A stretch of DNA of 47,028 nucleotides from an uncultured Cardiobacterium sp. (GTDB lineage Bacteria > Pseudomonadota > Gammaproteobacteria > Cardiobacteriales > Cardiobacteriaceae). The translations under genes and the position numbers were made by a program. The DNA is taken from contig NZ_CALIZP010000044.1 of NCBI RefSeq assembly GCF_938028825.1, forward strand, positions 1 to 47,028. Reading direction: 5' to 3'. Under the pieces are notes generated by a model. That model saw nothing but the letters and a program-made list of their open reading frames with translations, was not told where the DNA came from and searched no databases. Positions 18,095 to 26,367 of this stretch are shown here, in pieces (within the stretch, counting starts at the first letter, position 1; every line of letters starts with the position of its first letter).

Positions 18095-18177
18095 TACGGT
18101 GTTGGCGAGCCTCGCCGTATTACACACATACTGTCTTCGGCTCGCCGCCTGGTCTCAGCCCTGTTTGAAACGACTAT
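18071..18177. repeat. Correia-like inverted-repeat element, copy 2 (full length)
   Basis: Left end TATAGTCGTCCCAAACAGGA, right end complementary with three mismatches, finishing CGACTAT at 18177. The interior has CTGATACGGTGTTGGC, a TACGG..CCGTA pairing, CATACTGTCTTCGGC and CGCCGCCTGGTCTCAG. It lies between the ligase and HD-Pnk genes and overlaps the last seven codons of the ligase. Two CTCGCCG direct repeats (18111, 18141) bracket the 30 bases missing in copy 1. Confidence 0.88.
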
Positions 18178-18201
18178 TTTGACCATTTTGGAGAGACTGA
18201 A

Positions 18202-19338
18202 ATGTGGACCTTCCCGCACTACCACCCCGGCCACGACCCCGACTGGCCGGCCCTCACCGCCGCCTACCCGTGGCTGGCCGACATGGCCGGCGTGCCACAA
18301 GACCTTGAATGGCACGGCGAAGGCGACGTCCTCACCCACACCAAAATGGTCGCCGCCGCGCTGCTCGAACAGGCGGACTACCAAGCGCTGGACGAAGAAG
18401 CCCGGCACATCCTCTTCGCCGCCGCCCTCATGCACGACATCGAAAAACGCAGCACGACGACCCGCGAAACCATCGGCGGCAAAACCCGCATCACCTCGCC
18501 GCGCCACGCCAAAAAAGGCGAATACAGCGCGCGCCGCCTCCTTTACACCGACATCCCCGCGCCCTTTGCCGTGCGCGAACAGATCGCCAAACTCGCGCGC
18601 TGGCACGGCCTGCCGCTGTGGGCCATCGACAAAACCCACCCCGCGCACCGCGTCATCAGCGCCGGGCTGCAAGTCAATACCCACTGGCTGACCCTGCTCG
18701 CCCGCGCCGATATCCGGGGCCGCATCTGCCCGGACGCCGACAGCCTGCTCACCCGTATCGACCTCTTCGCCGAACTCTGCCGCGAAAACGACGGCTACGG
18801 TCAGCCGCGCCCCTTCGCGACCAACCTCGCCCGCTACCACTACCTCAACCACCCGGACAGCTACCCCGACTACGAACCCTACGACGACCTGAAAAACGAC
18901 GTGTATATCCTGAGCGCCCTGCCGGGCAGCGGCAAAGACACCCACATCCGCACGCATCACCGCGACCTGTCCGTCCTCTCGCTGGACGACATCCGCCGCA
19001 AAGCAGGCATTGACCCCACCGACAAAAAAGGCAACGGCCGCGTCATCCAGCAGGCCAAAGAACAGGCGCGCGCCTACCTGCGTGCCGGCGAACCCTTCGT
19101 GTTTAACGCCACCAACATCGGCCGCGACATCCGCGAGAAATGGACGGGCCTCTTCGCCGCCTACCATGCCCGCCTCCACCTGCACTACCTCGAAGTACCC
19201 TACACCCAACTGCTGCAACAAAACCGCAACCGTGCCCGCCCCGTACCGGAAGCCGTGATCAGCCGCCTGCTCGACAAACTGGACATCCCCGATTACAGCG
19301 AAGCGCACAACGTGCAATATCTCGTCGGCGGCAACTGA
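18202..19338 (+). CDS. HD-Pnk: HD phosphoesterase fused to polynucleotide kinase
   Basis: 378 residues. N-terminal HD domain (about 35-215) with His46 in LTHTK, HD at 78-79 in LMHDIEK and a later Asp170. C-terminal P-loop kinase with LPGSGKDT (240-247), LSLDDIR (260-265) and NATNIGRDIR. This architecture matches the bacterial HD-Pnk RNA end-healing enzymes (2',3'-phosphoesterase plus 5'-OH kinase, known from Runella). With the ligase 107 bases upstream it would form a complete heal-and-seal system. GGAGAG upstream of ATG 18202 is the likely ribosome binding site. Confidence 0.88.
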   Translation: MWTFPHYHPGHDPDWPALTAAYPWLADMAGVPQDLEWHGEGDVLTHTKMVAAALLEQADYQALDEEARHILFAAALMHDIEKRSTTTRETIGGKTRITSPRHAKKGEYSARRLLYTDIPAPFAVREQIAKLARWHGLPLWAIDKTHPAHRVISAGLQVNTHWLTLLARADIRGRICPDADSLLTRIDLFAELCRENDGYGQPRPFATNLARYHYLNHPDSYPDYEPYDDLKNDVYILSALPGSGKDTHIRTHHRDLSVLSLDDIRRKAGIDPTDKKGNGRVIQQAKEQARAYLRAGEPFVFNATNIGRDIREKWTGLFAAYHARLHLHYLEVPYTQLLQQNRNRARPVPEAVISRLLDKLDIPDYSEAHNVQYLVGGN

Positions 19339-19595
19339 TACCAAAATCCTTCGTGCGCGGCAAAAAGAAAGAACCCTTCCCCCCGCGTGACCGAAAGCCG
19401 AAAGGGGGTAAAAATCATGACGGCGTCATGGGAAAGGGCAATAACGAATCTTGGCGTAATGTTTGCGGGAGGCGGGGTTGCCCGTTGTTTTCTAACGGGG
19501 GTTATCCCGCCACGAGATGGGCGGATACCTATTCCCCGTGGGACAAAAATCGCGGGGCGGTAAATCCCGGCAACGGGCCGTTGCAGGCGGCATCC
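19339..19595. other. 257-bp intergenic gap, nothing recognised
   Basis: Between convergent genes. Several G-runs and partial palindromes are visible (for example around 19480-19560), but there is no clean terminator, repeat or conserved reading frame. Confidence 0.5.
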
Positions 19596-20354
19596 TCAGT
19601 GCCCGTCATCGCAGGGGCAGACGGGGATGATGGCGGTGTAGTGGTTGGGGGTGGTGACGATTTCCGCCTCGATTTCATAGACTTTGCGCAGGCTGGCCGC
19701 CGAGACGATTTCCGCGAACGCCCCCTGTCCGGCGACGTGCCCTTTGTGCAGGAGCAGGATGGTCTGGGTGTGGCGCGCGGCGAGGTTGAGGTCGTGGATG
19801 GCGATGACCACCAGCGCGCCGGTGCGCGCGACGTAGGCATTCAGGCGGTCGAACACCTGCATCTGGTGGCGGATGTCGAGCGCGCTGGTCGCCTCGTCGA
19901 GGAGCAGCAGTTTCGGTTCGCGCAGGAGGCGCTGCGCGAGGAGGACGAGTTGCTGCTGGCCGCCGGAAAGGCGCGTCATGCAGCGGTCGTGCAGGTGGCC
20001 GATGCGGAAATCTTCCAGGATGGCGGCGGCGGCGTCGATGTATGCGCTGCCCACGCGCAGGCCGAGGCGGTCGTGTTTGCCGAGCAGCACGGTTTCGAGC
20101 ACGCTCAGTTCAGCTTCGACGCGGCTGTTCTGCGGCATGAAGCCGATGTCGCGCAGGTTGACCGGGGCGTTCTGCCAGCTGATGGTGCCGCTGTATGCCT
20201 GCACACCAGCGATGGACTTGATGAGGGTGGATTTGCCGGTGCCGTTCGGGCCGATGAGGCCGACAATCTGCCCGGGTTCGAGTTGGGCGTTGATGTCGGC
20301 GAGGATGTTGTTGCGTCCGTAATTGACGCGGACGTGTTCGAGGATAAGGCTCAT
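19596..20354 (-). CDS. Iron/siderophore-type ABC transporter ATP-binding protein
   Basis: 252 residues. Walker A GPNGTGKST, Q-loop FMPQNSRV, signature LSGGQQQLV, Walker B LLLLDEATSALD, H-loop AIHDLNLAARH: the FecE/FhuC/BtuD type. Its ATG overlaps the permease stop as ATGA. It ends in a Cys-containing tail (PVCPCDDGH). The substrate is inferred from the permease class to be a ferric siderophore, haem or another metal chelate. Confidence 0.92.
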   Translation of the reverse strand: MSLILEHVRVNYGRNNILADINAQLEPGQIVGLIGPNGTGKSTLIKSIAGVQAYSGTISWQNAPVNLRDIGFMPQNSRVEAELSVLETVLLGKHDRLGLRVGSAYIDAAAAILEDFRIGHLHDRCMTRLSGGQQQLVLLAQRLLREPKLLLLDEATSALDIRHQMQVFDRLNAYVARTGALVVIAIHDLNLAARHTQTILLLHKGHVAGQGAFAEIVSAASLRKVYEIEAEIVTTPNHYTAIIPVCPCDDGH

Positions 20355-21529
20355 GCGACGTTCCTCCTGCCGCTGCGGATGATGATGGCGAAGAGCATCG
20401 GCACGCCGGCGACGGCGGTGATGATGCCGACGGGGATGCTGCCGGACGGCGAGATGAGTTTGCCGAACACGGAGGCGCCGATGAGGATGACGGCACCGGT
20501 GATGGCGGCAAGCGGCAGGGCGAAGCGGTGGTCTTCGCCGACCAGCGAGCGCGCCATGTGCGGCGCGATGAGGCCGACGAAGCCGATGGTGCCGACGAAG
20601 GACACGGCGGCGGCGGTGAGTAGGGCGACGGTGATGAAGGTGCGCTTGCGCAGGCGGTCCACGTTGATGCCGAGGCTCAGGGCATTGGCGTCGCCGAGGC
20701 GCAGGGTGGTGAGCGCCCAGGTGTCGCGGATGATGAAGGGGGCGCAGGCGGCGATGACGACGATGATGACGCCGACCGCCGTCCAGGTGCCTTTGAGCAG
20801 GCTGCCGAAGAGCCAGTACACGATTTGCTGCAAGGCTTCCGGGCTGGCGATGAATTGCAGCAGCAACTGGATGGACTGGAAGAAGAAGAGCACGGCGATG
20901 CCGCCGAGGACGAGGATTTCCGGCGCGGCGCTGCGCAGGATGGCGATGAGGTAGATGAGGCCGCAGGCGGCCAGGGTCATGAGGAAGGCGCTCGCGGGGA
21001 CGATGAGGAACTGGTAGTAGCCGTGCTGGGCGAGGCCGGGGACGAGGCCGCCGAACATGATGGCCAGTGCCGCGCCAAAGCTCGCCGCCGCCGAGAAGCC
21101 GAGGGTGTAGGGGCTGGCGAGCGGGTTGGCGAGGATGGTCTGCATCTGCAAACCGGCGAGGCCGAGGCCGGTGCCGACGAGGACGCCGGTCAGCGTCTGC
21201 GGCATGCGCAGCCCCCAGAGGATGGTCACGAGTTTGCGCAGGCGCACTTCTTCGCCGAGGCTGTCGCGCAAGCCCTGCCACAGCGCGTCGGGCAGGAAAG
21301 CCTGCTGCGGCAGCGCGTTCAGCAGCAGGCCGGCACGCACGCTGCGGCTGTTGTCGTAAAACGGCCCGGCGTGCAGCGCCCTGAAAATGTCGGTCAGCGG
21401 CATTCCGGACGGGCCGCTGGCGAGATCGGCAAGGGTGAGGACAAGCAGGAGGACGGCGGCGGCAGCGAGGAAGAAGAGGCGCTTGTCCGTGCCGAGGCGG
21501 TAATGACTGTGGACAGATGGCGGGGTCAT
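20351..21529 (-). CDS. FecCD family ABC transporter permease
   Basis: 392 residues with about ten membrane segments. Family blocks include LRMPQTLTGVLVGTGLGLAG, ANPLASPYTLGFSAAASFGAA, LGGIAVLFFFQS, GTIGFVGLIAPHMAR, PSGSIPVGIITAVAGVPMLF. It is longer than typical FecCD permeases because of an extra hydrophilic stretch of about 50 residues after the first helix (about 45-100). It is coupled to the ATPase, and no periplasmic binding protein is encoded nearby. Confidence 0.92.
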   Translation of the reverse strand: MTPPSVHSHYRLGTDKRLFFLAAAAVLLLVLTLADLASGPSGMPLTDIFRALHAGPFYDNSRSVRAGLLLNALPQQAFLPDALWQGLRDSLGEEVRLRKLVTILWGLRMPQTLTGVLVGTGLGLAGLQMQTILANPLASPYTLGFSAAASFGAALAIMFGGLVPGLAQHGYYQFLIVPASAFLMTLAACGLIYLIAILRSAAPEILVLGGIAVLFFFQSIQLLLQFIASPEALQQIVYWLFGSLLKGTWTAVGVIIVVIAACAPFIIRDTWALTTLRLGDANALSLGINVDRLRKRTFITVALLTAAAVSFVGTIGFVGLIAPHMARSLVGEDHRFALPLAAITGAVILIGASVFGKLISPSGSIPVGIITAVAGVPMLFAIIIRSGRRNVA

Positions 21530-21538
21530 GGGCGGTTC

Positions 21539-22057
21539 CTATGGGTTGGCGGGTACACAGGGGATGCCTTGCGGGAAGCGGGCGTGAACCGCATTCGTCC
21601 AGTGCTGCGCGTACCACCCGCCCCACATGAGGAAGAGGAAACAGGCGCAGACAAAGGCAAGGCGCAGGAGGGCGATGCGGCGCGCCGCGCGGCCGTAACG
21701 CAGGCGGGTGCGGCGCAGCGTCTTCCGGCCGGGTGACGGCGACTGCCCGCTGCGGAAAATACGCCGCGTCTCCGGCAGGGTGGCGAGGCTGGCGAGCAGC
21801 AGCAACAGCGGCAGGCCGGCAAACGGCGTGAAGATGATGACGTCGATGCCCGCGACGCCAAACACCGTATCGCAGGGGCGGATGGCGTGCAGCCACGGGA
21901 AAAAGGTGTGGTGCAGCACGACGCCGACGCCGGACAGACAGACGACGGTGATGGCGAAAATCCGCAAGCGCTCGCGGGCGGGATAACGCGGTGCATAACG
22001 GCGATAATCGGGCGGGGTGGTCAAGCGGGTTCCCTTCCTGGCAAAACGGGTGTTCAT
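21539..22057 (-). CDS. Hypothetical membrane protein upstream of the FecCD permease
   Basis: 172 residues with three hydrophobic segments (IFAITVVCLSGVGVVLHHTFF, VIIFTPFAGLPLLLLLASLATL, LRLAFVCACFLFLMWGGWY). I do not recognise a family. It lies nine bases before the permease and heads the transporter operon, so it probably has an accessory role in that uptake system. The ATG at 22057 is preceded by a weak purine tract on the minus strand. Confidence 0.7.
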   Translation of the reverse strand: MNTRFARKGTRLTTPPDYRRYAPRYPARERLRIFAITVVCLSGVGVVLHHTFFPWLHAIRPCDTVFGVAGIDVIIFTPFAGLPLLLLLASLATLPETRRIFRSGQSPSPGRKTLRRTRLRYGRAARRIALLRLAFVCACFLFLMWGGWYAQHWTNAVHARFPQGIPCVPANP

Positions 22058-22315
22058 TATAAACAGGGTGATAAGAATAAATCACGTCATTGTGTAGCGT
22101 ATGCCGCGCGCGGCAGGCAGACGCTTTTGCCGCCGCAGAATGCAAATCCGCCAAATAAAAATCCCTTTCACTTCATCAAAATCAAGTACAGTACGCCGCG
22201 CATCATTTAAGTTGCCCCAGGTGATAATCTGCGCAGACAAACAGTTGCGACATGCGACTGCCCGGCGCTTTATCCTTTCTGAAAAATTTATCTTGTTGAA
22301 CCATAAGGAGAACCC
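22058..22315. other. 258-bp divergent intergenic region
   Basis: Separates the metal ABC operon from the lactate operon. It is AT-richer than the neighbouring genes and must hold both promoters. An imperfect inverted repeat GTGAT..ATCAC is visible at about 22067-22084, but it does not match a Fur box well enough to call one. Confidence 0.5.
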
Positions 22316-23473
22316 ATGCCTCGCGATCTCAGCAAAATGACCTGCATCGAAGACTTGCGCCGCGTTGCCCAGTGCAAAGTGCCGCGCATGTTTTATGACT
22401 ACGTCCGTTCCGGTTCCTGGACGGAAAGCACCCTGCACCACAACAGTCGCGATTTCGACCCGATCAAGTTCCGCCAGCGCGTGCTGGTCGATATGACCGG
22501 CCGCACCCTGGAAACGACGATGATCGGCGAGAAGGTGCATATGCCCGTGGTCATCGCCCCGACCGGCTTCACCGGCATGATGCACGCCGACGGCGAGATC
22601 CTCGCCGCCAAAGCCGCCGAGAAGTTCGGCGTGCCGTTTACCCTGTCCACCATGTCCATCTGCTCGATTGAAGATGTGGCGGCGAACACCACCAAGCCGT
22701 TCTGGTTCCAGCTTTATGTGATGCGCGACCGCGATTTCATGGAAGACCTCATCAAGCGGGCGAAGGCGGCGAACTGCTCCGCGCTGATGCTCACCGCCGA
22801 CCTGCAAGTGCTCGGCCAGCGCCACCGCGACATCAAAAACGGCCTGTCCGCGCCGCCGAAGCCGACCCTGATGAACATGCTCAACCTCGCCACCAAGCCG
22901 CAATGGTGCTGGGGCATGCTGCACACCAGGCGGCGCACTTTCGGCAACATCGTCGGCCATGCCAAAAACGTCTCCGACCTGTCCTCACTGTCGTCGTGGA
23001 CCAGCGAACAGTTCGACCCGCGCCTCTCCTGGGACGATGTCGCCCGCATCAAGGACCTCTGGGGCGGCAAGCTCATCATCAAGGGCATCATGACCGCCGA
23101 AGACGCGGAAAAAGCCGCCGCTTCCGGTGCGGATGCGCTGGTGATTTCCAACCACGGCGGTCGCCAGCTCGACGGCGCGCTCTCGACCATCAAAGTACTG
23201 CCGGAAATCGTCGCCGCCGTCGGCAGCAAAATCGAGGTGTGGCTGGACAGCGGCATCATGAGCGGGCAGGACGTGCTCAAATGCATGGCGCTCGGCGCGA
23301 AAGGCACGATGATCGGCAAAGCCTTCCTCTACGGCCTCGGCGCTTACGGCGAAGACGGTGTGCGCCGCTGCCTGGAAATCCTCTACAACGAGATGGACAC
23401 GACGATGGCCTTCTGCGGCCACACCGACATCAAAAACGTCGGCACCGACATTCTGGTGCCGGGAACGTACTAA
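22316..23473 (+). CDS. lldD: FMN-dependent L-lactate dehydrogenase
   Basis: 385 residues. Alpha-hydroxyacid oxidase family: N-terminal CIEDLRRVAQCKVPRMFYDYV, PTGFTGMMH FMN contacts, LTADLQVLGQRHRDIKNG, and the catalytic His in SNHGGRQLDG followed by LDSGIMSGQD. It oxidises L-lactate to pyruvate at the inner membrane and passes electrons to quinone. AAGGAG at 22304-22309 sets the start. The lactate permease follows, giving an uptake-and-oxidation operon. Confidence 0.96.
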   Translation: MPRDLSKMTCIEDLRRVAQCKVPRMFYDYVRSGSWTESTLHHNSRDFDPIKFRQRVLVDMTGRTLETTMIGEKVHMPVVIAPTGFTGMMHADGEILAAKAAEKFGVPFTLSTMSICSIEDVAANTTKPFWFQLYVMRDRDFMEDLIKRAKAANCSALMLTADLQVLGQRHRDIKNGLSAPPKPTLMNMLNLATKPQWCWGMLHTRRRTFGNIVGHAKNVSDLSSLSSWTSEQFDPRLSWDDVARIKDLWGGKLIIKGIMTAEDAEKAAASGADALVISNHGGRQLDGALSTIKVLPEIVAAVGSKIEVWLDSGIMSGQDVLKCMALGAKGTMIGKAFLYGLGAYGEDGVRRCLEILYNEMDTTMAFCGHTDIKNVGTDILVPGTY

Positions 23474-23519
23474 GCCCGTAAGGCAGTCGGCGACGGCTGC
23501 CTTTGTTGATAAAACGCCC

Positions 23520-23602
23520 GCCAAGCGAGATAAAACCAGGGTTCCTGCCAAGCGGGATAAACACTGGATTTGCCGCCAGGCGGGACAACCACGCGCTTTC
23601 CA
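23520..23602. repeat. Three tandem 27-28 bp GCCAAGCGG-type units
   Basis: Units begin at 23520 (GCCAAGCGAGATAAAACCAG), 23547 (GCCAAGCGGGATAAACACTG) and 23575 (GCCAGGCGGGACAACCACGC) and end in TTCCT/TTGCC/TTCCA. They match the units at 17163 and 17242. They fill the gap between lldD and lldP. Confidence 0.8.
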
Positions 23603-23629
23603 CACCTAACCCATTCACCGGAACTGCCT

Positions 23630-25255
23630 ATGGAAACCACAACTACCACCACCGGCTACCTGCCGCTCATCCTCAGCATCGCCCCCGTCATCCTCCTCAT
23701 CTGGCTGATGGTGAAGAAAAACGCCGTGCCGTCCTACATCGCCCTGCCCGGCATCGCCTTCCTTATCTACCTCCTGCAACTCTTCTACTTCAAAAACGAC
23801 TTCATGCTGCTCAACGCCAACGCGGCAGCGGGCATCGTCGCCACCCTCACCCCCATTACCGTCATCTTCGGCGCAATCTTCTTCAACCGCATGATGGAAG
23901 CGACTGGCTGCCTCGCAGTCATCCGCCAGTGGCTGGGCAACATCAACCCCAACCCCATTGCGCAGTTGATGATTATCGGCTGGGCCTTCGCCTTCATGAT
24001 CGAAGGCGCGAGCGGCTTCGGCACACCCGCCGCCATCGCCGCGCCCATCCTCGTCGGCCTCGGCTTCAAACCGATGCAAGTTGCCGTCTTCGCCCTCATC
24101 ATGAACTCCGTGCCCGTATCCTTCGGCGCGGTCGGCACGCCGACCTGGTTTGGCTTCGGGGAACTGAAAAACACGGGGATACTGAGCGACGCCGACATCC
24201 TGCAAATCGGCAAACAAACCGGCATCATCCACTTCATTGCCGGCCTCGTCATCCCGGTCATCGCCCTGCGCTTCATCACCAGCTGGGCGGAAATCCGCAA
24301 AAACCTCGGCTACATCTACCTCAGCATCCTCGCCTGCACCGTGCCGTATGCCCTGCTCGCGCAGGTGAACTACGAATTCCCGTCGCTGGTCGGCGGCGGT
24401 ATCGGCCTGCTGCTCTCCGTCGTTCTCGCCAACAAGGGCATCGGCCTCGCCAAAATGACAAACAGCAGCGAACGCGCCACGCTCACCACCGGCCAGGTGC
24501 TGAAAGCATTGATGCCGCTCGGCATGCTGATGATTATCCTCATCGTCACCCGCGTGCAGGAACTCGGTCTGAAAGGACTGCTCAACGATGCCACCCCGCT
24601 CTTCACCCTGCACCTCGGCGTTTGCGATTTTGAAGTCAGCCGCGCCCTCATCCTCAGCTTCAAAAACATCTTCGGCGAAGCGGTAAACGAGAGCTACAAA
24701 ACCCTCTACGTCCCCGCCTTCATCCCGTTCGTCATCACCGTCTGGCTGTCGCTGGCCATCTACCGCGTCAGCTTCCGCGACAGCTTCGTCGTCTGGCACA
24801 CCACCCTCGCGCAAACCATCAAACCGCTGCTCGCCCTCTTCGGTGCGCTGGTCATGGTCAAATTCATGATGGTCGGCGCGGACGGCTCGATGGTAAAAAT
24901 CATCGGCAACAGCTTCGCGCAGATTGCCGGCGACAACTGGGTGTACTTTGCCTCCTACCTCGGCGCGATAGGGGCCTTCTTCTCCGGCTCGAATACCGTG
25001 TCCAACCTCACCTTCGGCAGCATCCAGCACAGCATCGCGCAGAGCGTCGGCCTGCCGGGCAACAGCGTGCTCGCCCTGCAATCGGTGGGCGGGGCAATGG
25101 GCAACATGGTGTGCATCAACAACATCATCGCCGTCTGCTCGGTGCTGGATGTGCAAAACCAGGAAGGCGCGATTATCAAGAAGACCGTCATCCCGATGAC
25201 CCTCTACGGCATCATCGCCGCTCTCATGGCCGTGCTGCTGATCTACGTGTTCTGA
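23630..25255 (+). CDS. lldP: L-lactate permease
   Basis: 541 residues, twelve or more membrane helices. LctP family blocks: GASGFGTPAAIAAPILVGLGF, NSVPVSFGAVGTPTWFGFG, GAIGAFFSGSNTVSNLTFGS, GGAMGNMVCINNIIAVCSVL. It imports L-lactate (and glycolate) with protons. It is placed directly after lldD. The ATG at 23630 precedes the first hydrophobic helix; an in-frame start at 23570 would read through repeat sequence. Confidence 0.96.
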   Translation: METTTTTTGYLPLILSIAPVILLIWLMVKKNAVPSYIALPGIAFLIYLLQLFYFKNDFMLLNANAAAGIVATLTPITVIFGAIFFNRMMEATGCLAVIRQWLGNINPNPIAQLMIIGWAFAFMIEGASGFGTPAAIAAPILVGLGFKPMQVAVFALIMNSVPVSFGAVGTPTWFGFGELKNTGILSDADILQIGKQTGIIHFIAGLVIPVIALRFITSWAEIRKNLGYIYLSILACTVPYALLAQVNYEFPSLVGGGIGLLLSVVLANKGIGLAKMTNSSERATLTTGQVLKALMPLGMLMIILIVTRVQELGLKGLLNDATPLFTLHLGVCDFEVSRALILSFKNIFGEAVNESYKTLYVPAFIPFVITVWLSLAIYRVSFRDSFVVWHTTLAQTIKPLLALFGALVMVKFMMVGADGSMVKIIGNSFAQIAGDNWVYFASYLGAIGAFFSGSNTVSNLTFGSIQHSIAQSVGLPGNSVLALQSVGGAMGNMVCINNIIAVCSVLDVQNQEGAIIKKTVIPMTLYGIIAALMAVLLIYVF

Positions 25256-25273
25256 GCAACCGCCTGCACAAGC

Positions 25274-25298
25274 AAACGCCCCGCAAGGGGCGTTTTTT
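25274..25298 (+). terminator. Intrinsic terminator of the lldD-lldP operon
   Basis: Perfect stem AAACGCCCC/GGGGCGTTT with GCAA tetraloop followed by a T-run, 19 bases after the lldP stop. Confidence 0.93.
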
Positions 25299-25475
25299 CA
25301 TGCCGGGCGGCATAATCCTGACAAACCGTAATAAAACGGCCCGCTCCGTCATCGCGCTTCACCGGATAACATCATGGAGAACAATGAAATAAAAAATAAC
25401 TGGTATTTAATCTGATGGTTTTGTAACATTTCTCCGACGCGGGGCTTCCCGTACACCGCAGTTCAGGAGGAAATC

Positions 25476-26315
25476 ATGGCCATCAAACTCACCGTCAAAG
25501 AAGGCGGTCGCGAACGCAACTGGGACGTCGTGGACGGTCAGCAGATTGACGTCCACATGACACAAGATGCGCAGTTCAGCCTGATTGACACCCGGACAGG
25601 ACAGACGCCGGACGGCTTGCGTATCGCCCGGCACGACGGGCAGATCGACATCTACGGCAGCGACAGCTACCCGTGGGTCACGCTGCACCACGGCGATGCA
25701 GCAGCACCGCCGCAAGCGGTGGAAGCCGGCGAAGCCGCCGCAGCACCGCCCGCCCAAGAATTTCCTGCCCCGCTGCCGCAGGAAGTCGTCCCGCAGGAAA
25801 CTCTGCCGGTCGAACACCTGCGCGCCGAAGAAGTCGCCGCCGAACCGGCGGCTGCATACAGCGGTGGGGACGTCGAAACACCGTCCATGGGCTCCATGCT
25901 GCTCGCGGGCGGCGGTGCCCTGGTTATCGGCGGCGTGGCGGCACTCATCAGCGGCAACAGCAACAACGATTACGACGGCCTGCCCCACGGCAGCCCCGCC
26001 GACAATCCGCGCCAGCACGGCGGCGGACAGGGCTACACCCTGCAACTGAACAACGAAACACTGGATGTGGCGCGCGTCGCGCAGGACGGCAAACTCGATT
26101 TGGACAACGGGCACAACGACCTGCTCAAACTGAGCGCCCGCGACCTGCTGGGCGACCCCGCCGCCACCCTGACCATCGACGGCAATCGCGGCGACACCGT
26201 GCAGCTTGCCGGCAACCACTGGACACAGCTGGCAGACGAAGGGAACTATCACGTCTATCGGCACAACAACCTGATCACGCGCATCGAGGACGACATCGGC
26301 GTCGCGATGGTGTGA
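25476..26315 (+). CDS. BapA-prefix protein, miniature RTX/biofilm-adhesin-like
   Basis: 279 residues. The N-terminus (1-70, MAIKLTVKEGGRERNWDVVDGQ) resembles the BapA prefix domain of large type I secreted adhesins; a Pro/Ala/Glu linker and a hydrophobic Gly-rich stretch (MLLAGGGALVIGGVAALISG) follow. The C-terminus (about 187-276: LQLNNETLDVARV..LDLDNGHNDLLKLSARDLLGD..LTIDGNRGDTVQLAG.WT) resembles the segment found before the secretion signal of those adhesins. The thousands of residues of Ig-like repeats normally in between are absent. GGAGG at 25466-25470 supports the ATG. Confidence 0.65.
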   Translation: MAIKLTVKEGGRERNWDVVDGQQIDVHMTQDAQFSLIDTRTGQTPDGLRIARHDGQIDIYGSDSYPWVTLHHGDAAAPPQAVEAGEAAAAPPAQEFPAPLPQEVVPQETLPVEHLRAEEVAAEPAAAYSGGDVETPSMGSMLLAGGGALVIGGVAALISGNSNNDYDGLPHGSPADNPRQHGGGQGYTLQLNNETLDVARVAQDGKLDLDNGHNDLLKLSARDLLGDPAATLTIDGNRGDTVQLAGNHWTQLADEGNYHVYRHNNLITRIEDDIGVAMV

Positions 26316-26334
26316 ATTACCGTTTGCTCCTTGG

Positions 26335-26367
26335 GGGGAGGGCGTCGCAAGGCGTCTTCCCCTTTTT
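26335..26367 (+). terminator. Intrinsic terminator of the BapA-like gene
   Basis: Ten-pair stem GGGGAGGGCG/CGTCTTCCCC (two G-U pairs) with an eight-base loop and TTTTT, 20 bases after the stop. Confidence 0.8.

Noticed and set aside
22067..22084. Possible Fur box upstream of the metal ABC operon
   Set aside because: The inverted repeat has only five matching bases per arm and does not fit the GATAAT-based consensus.
19596..22154. Minus-strand frame of about 850 codons covering the whole FecCD operon
   Set aside because: Only its last 252 codons are the ATPase; the remainder is an out-of-frame reading of the permease and membrane protein, which have good frames of their own.
23520..23602. 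CRISPR-like tandem repeats
   Set aside because: Units adjoin directly with no unique spacers, only three are present, and no cas genes are near.
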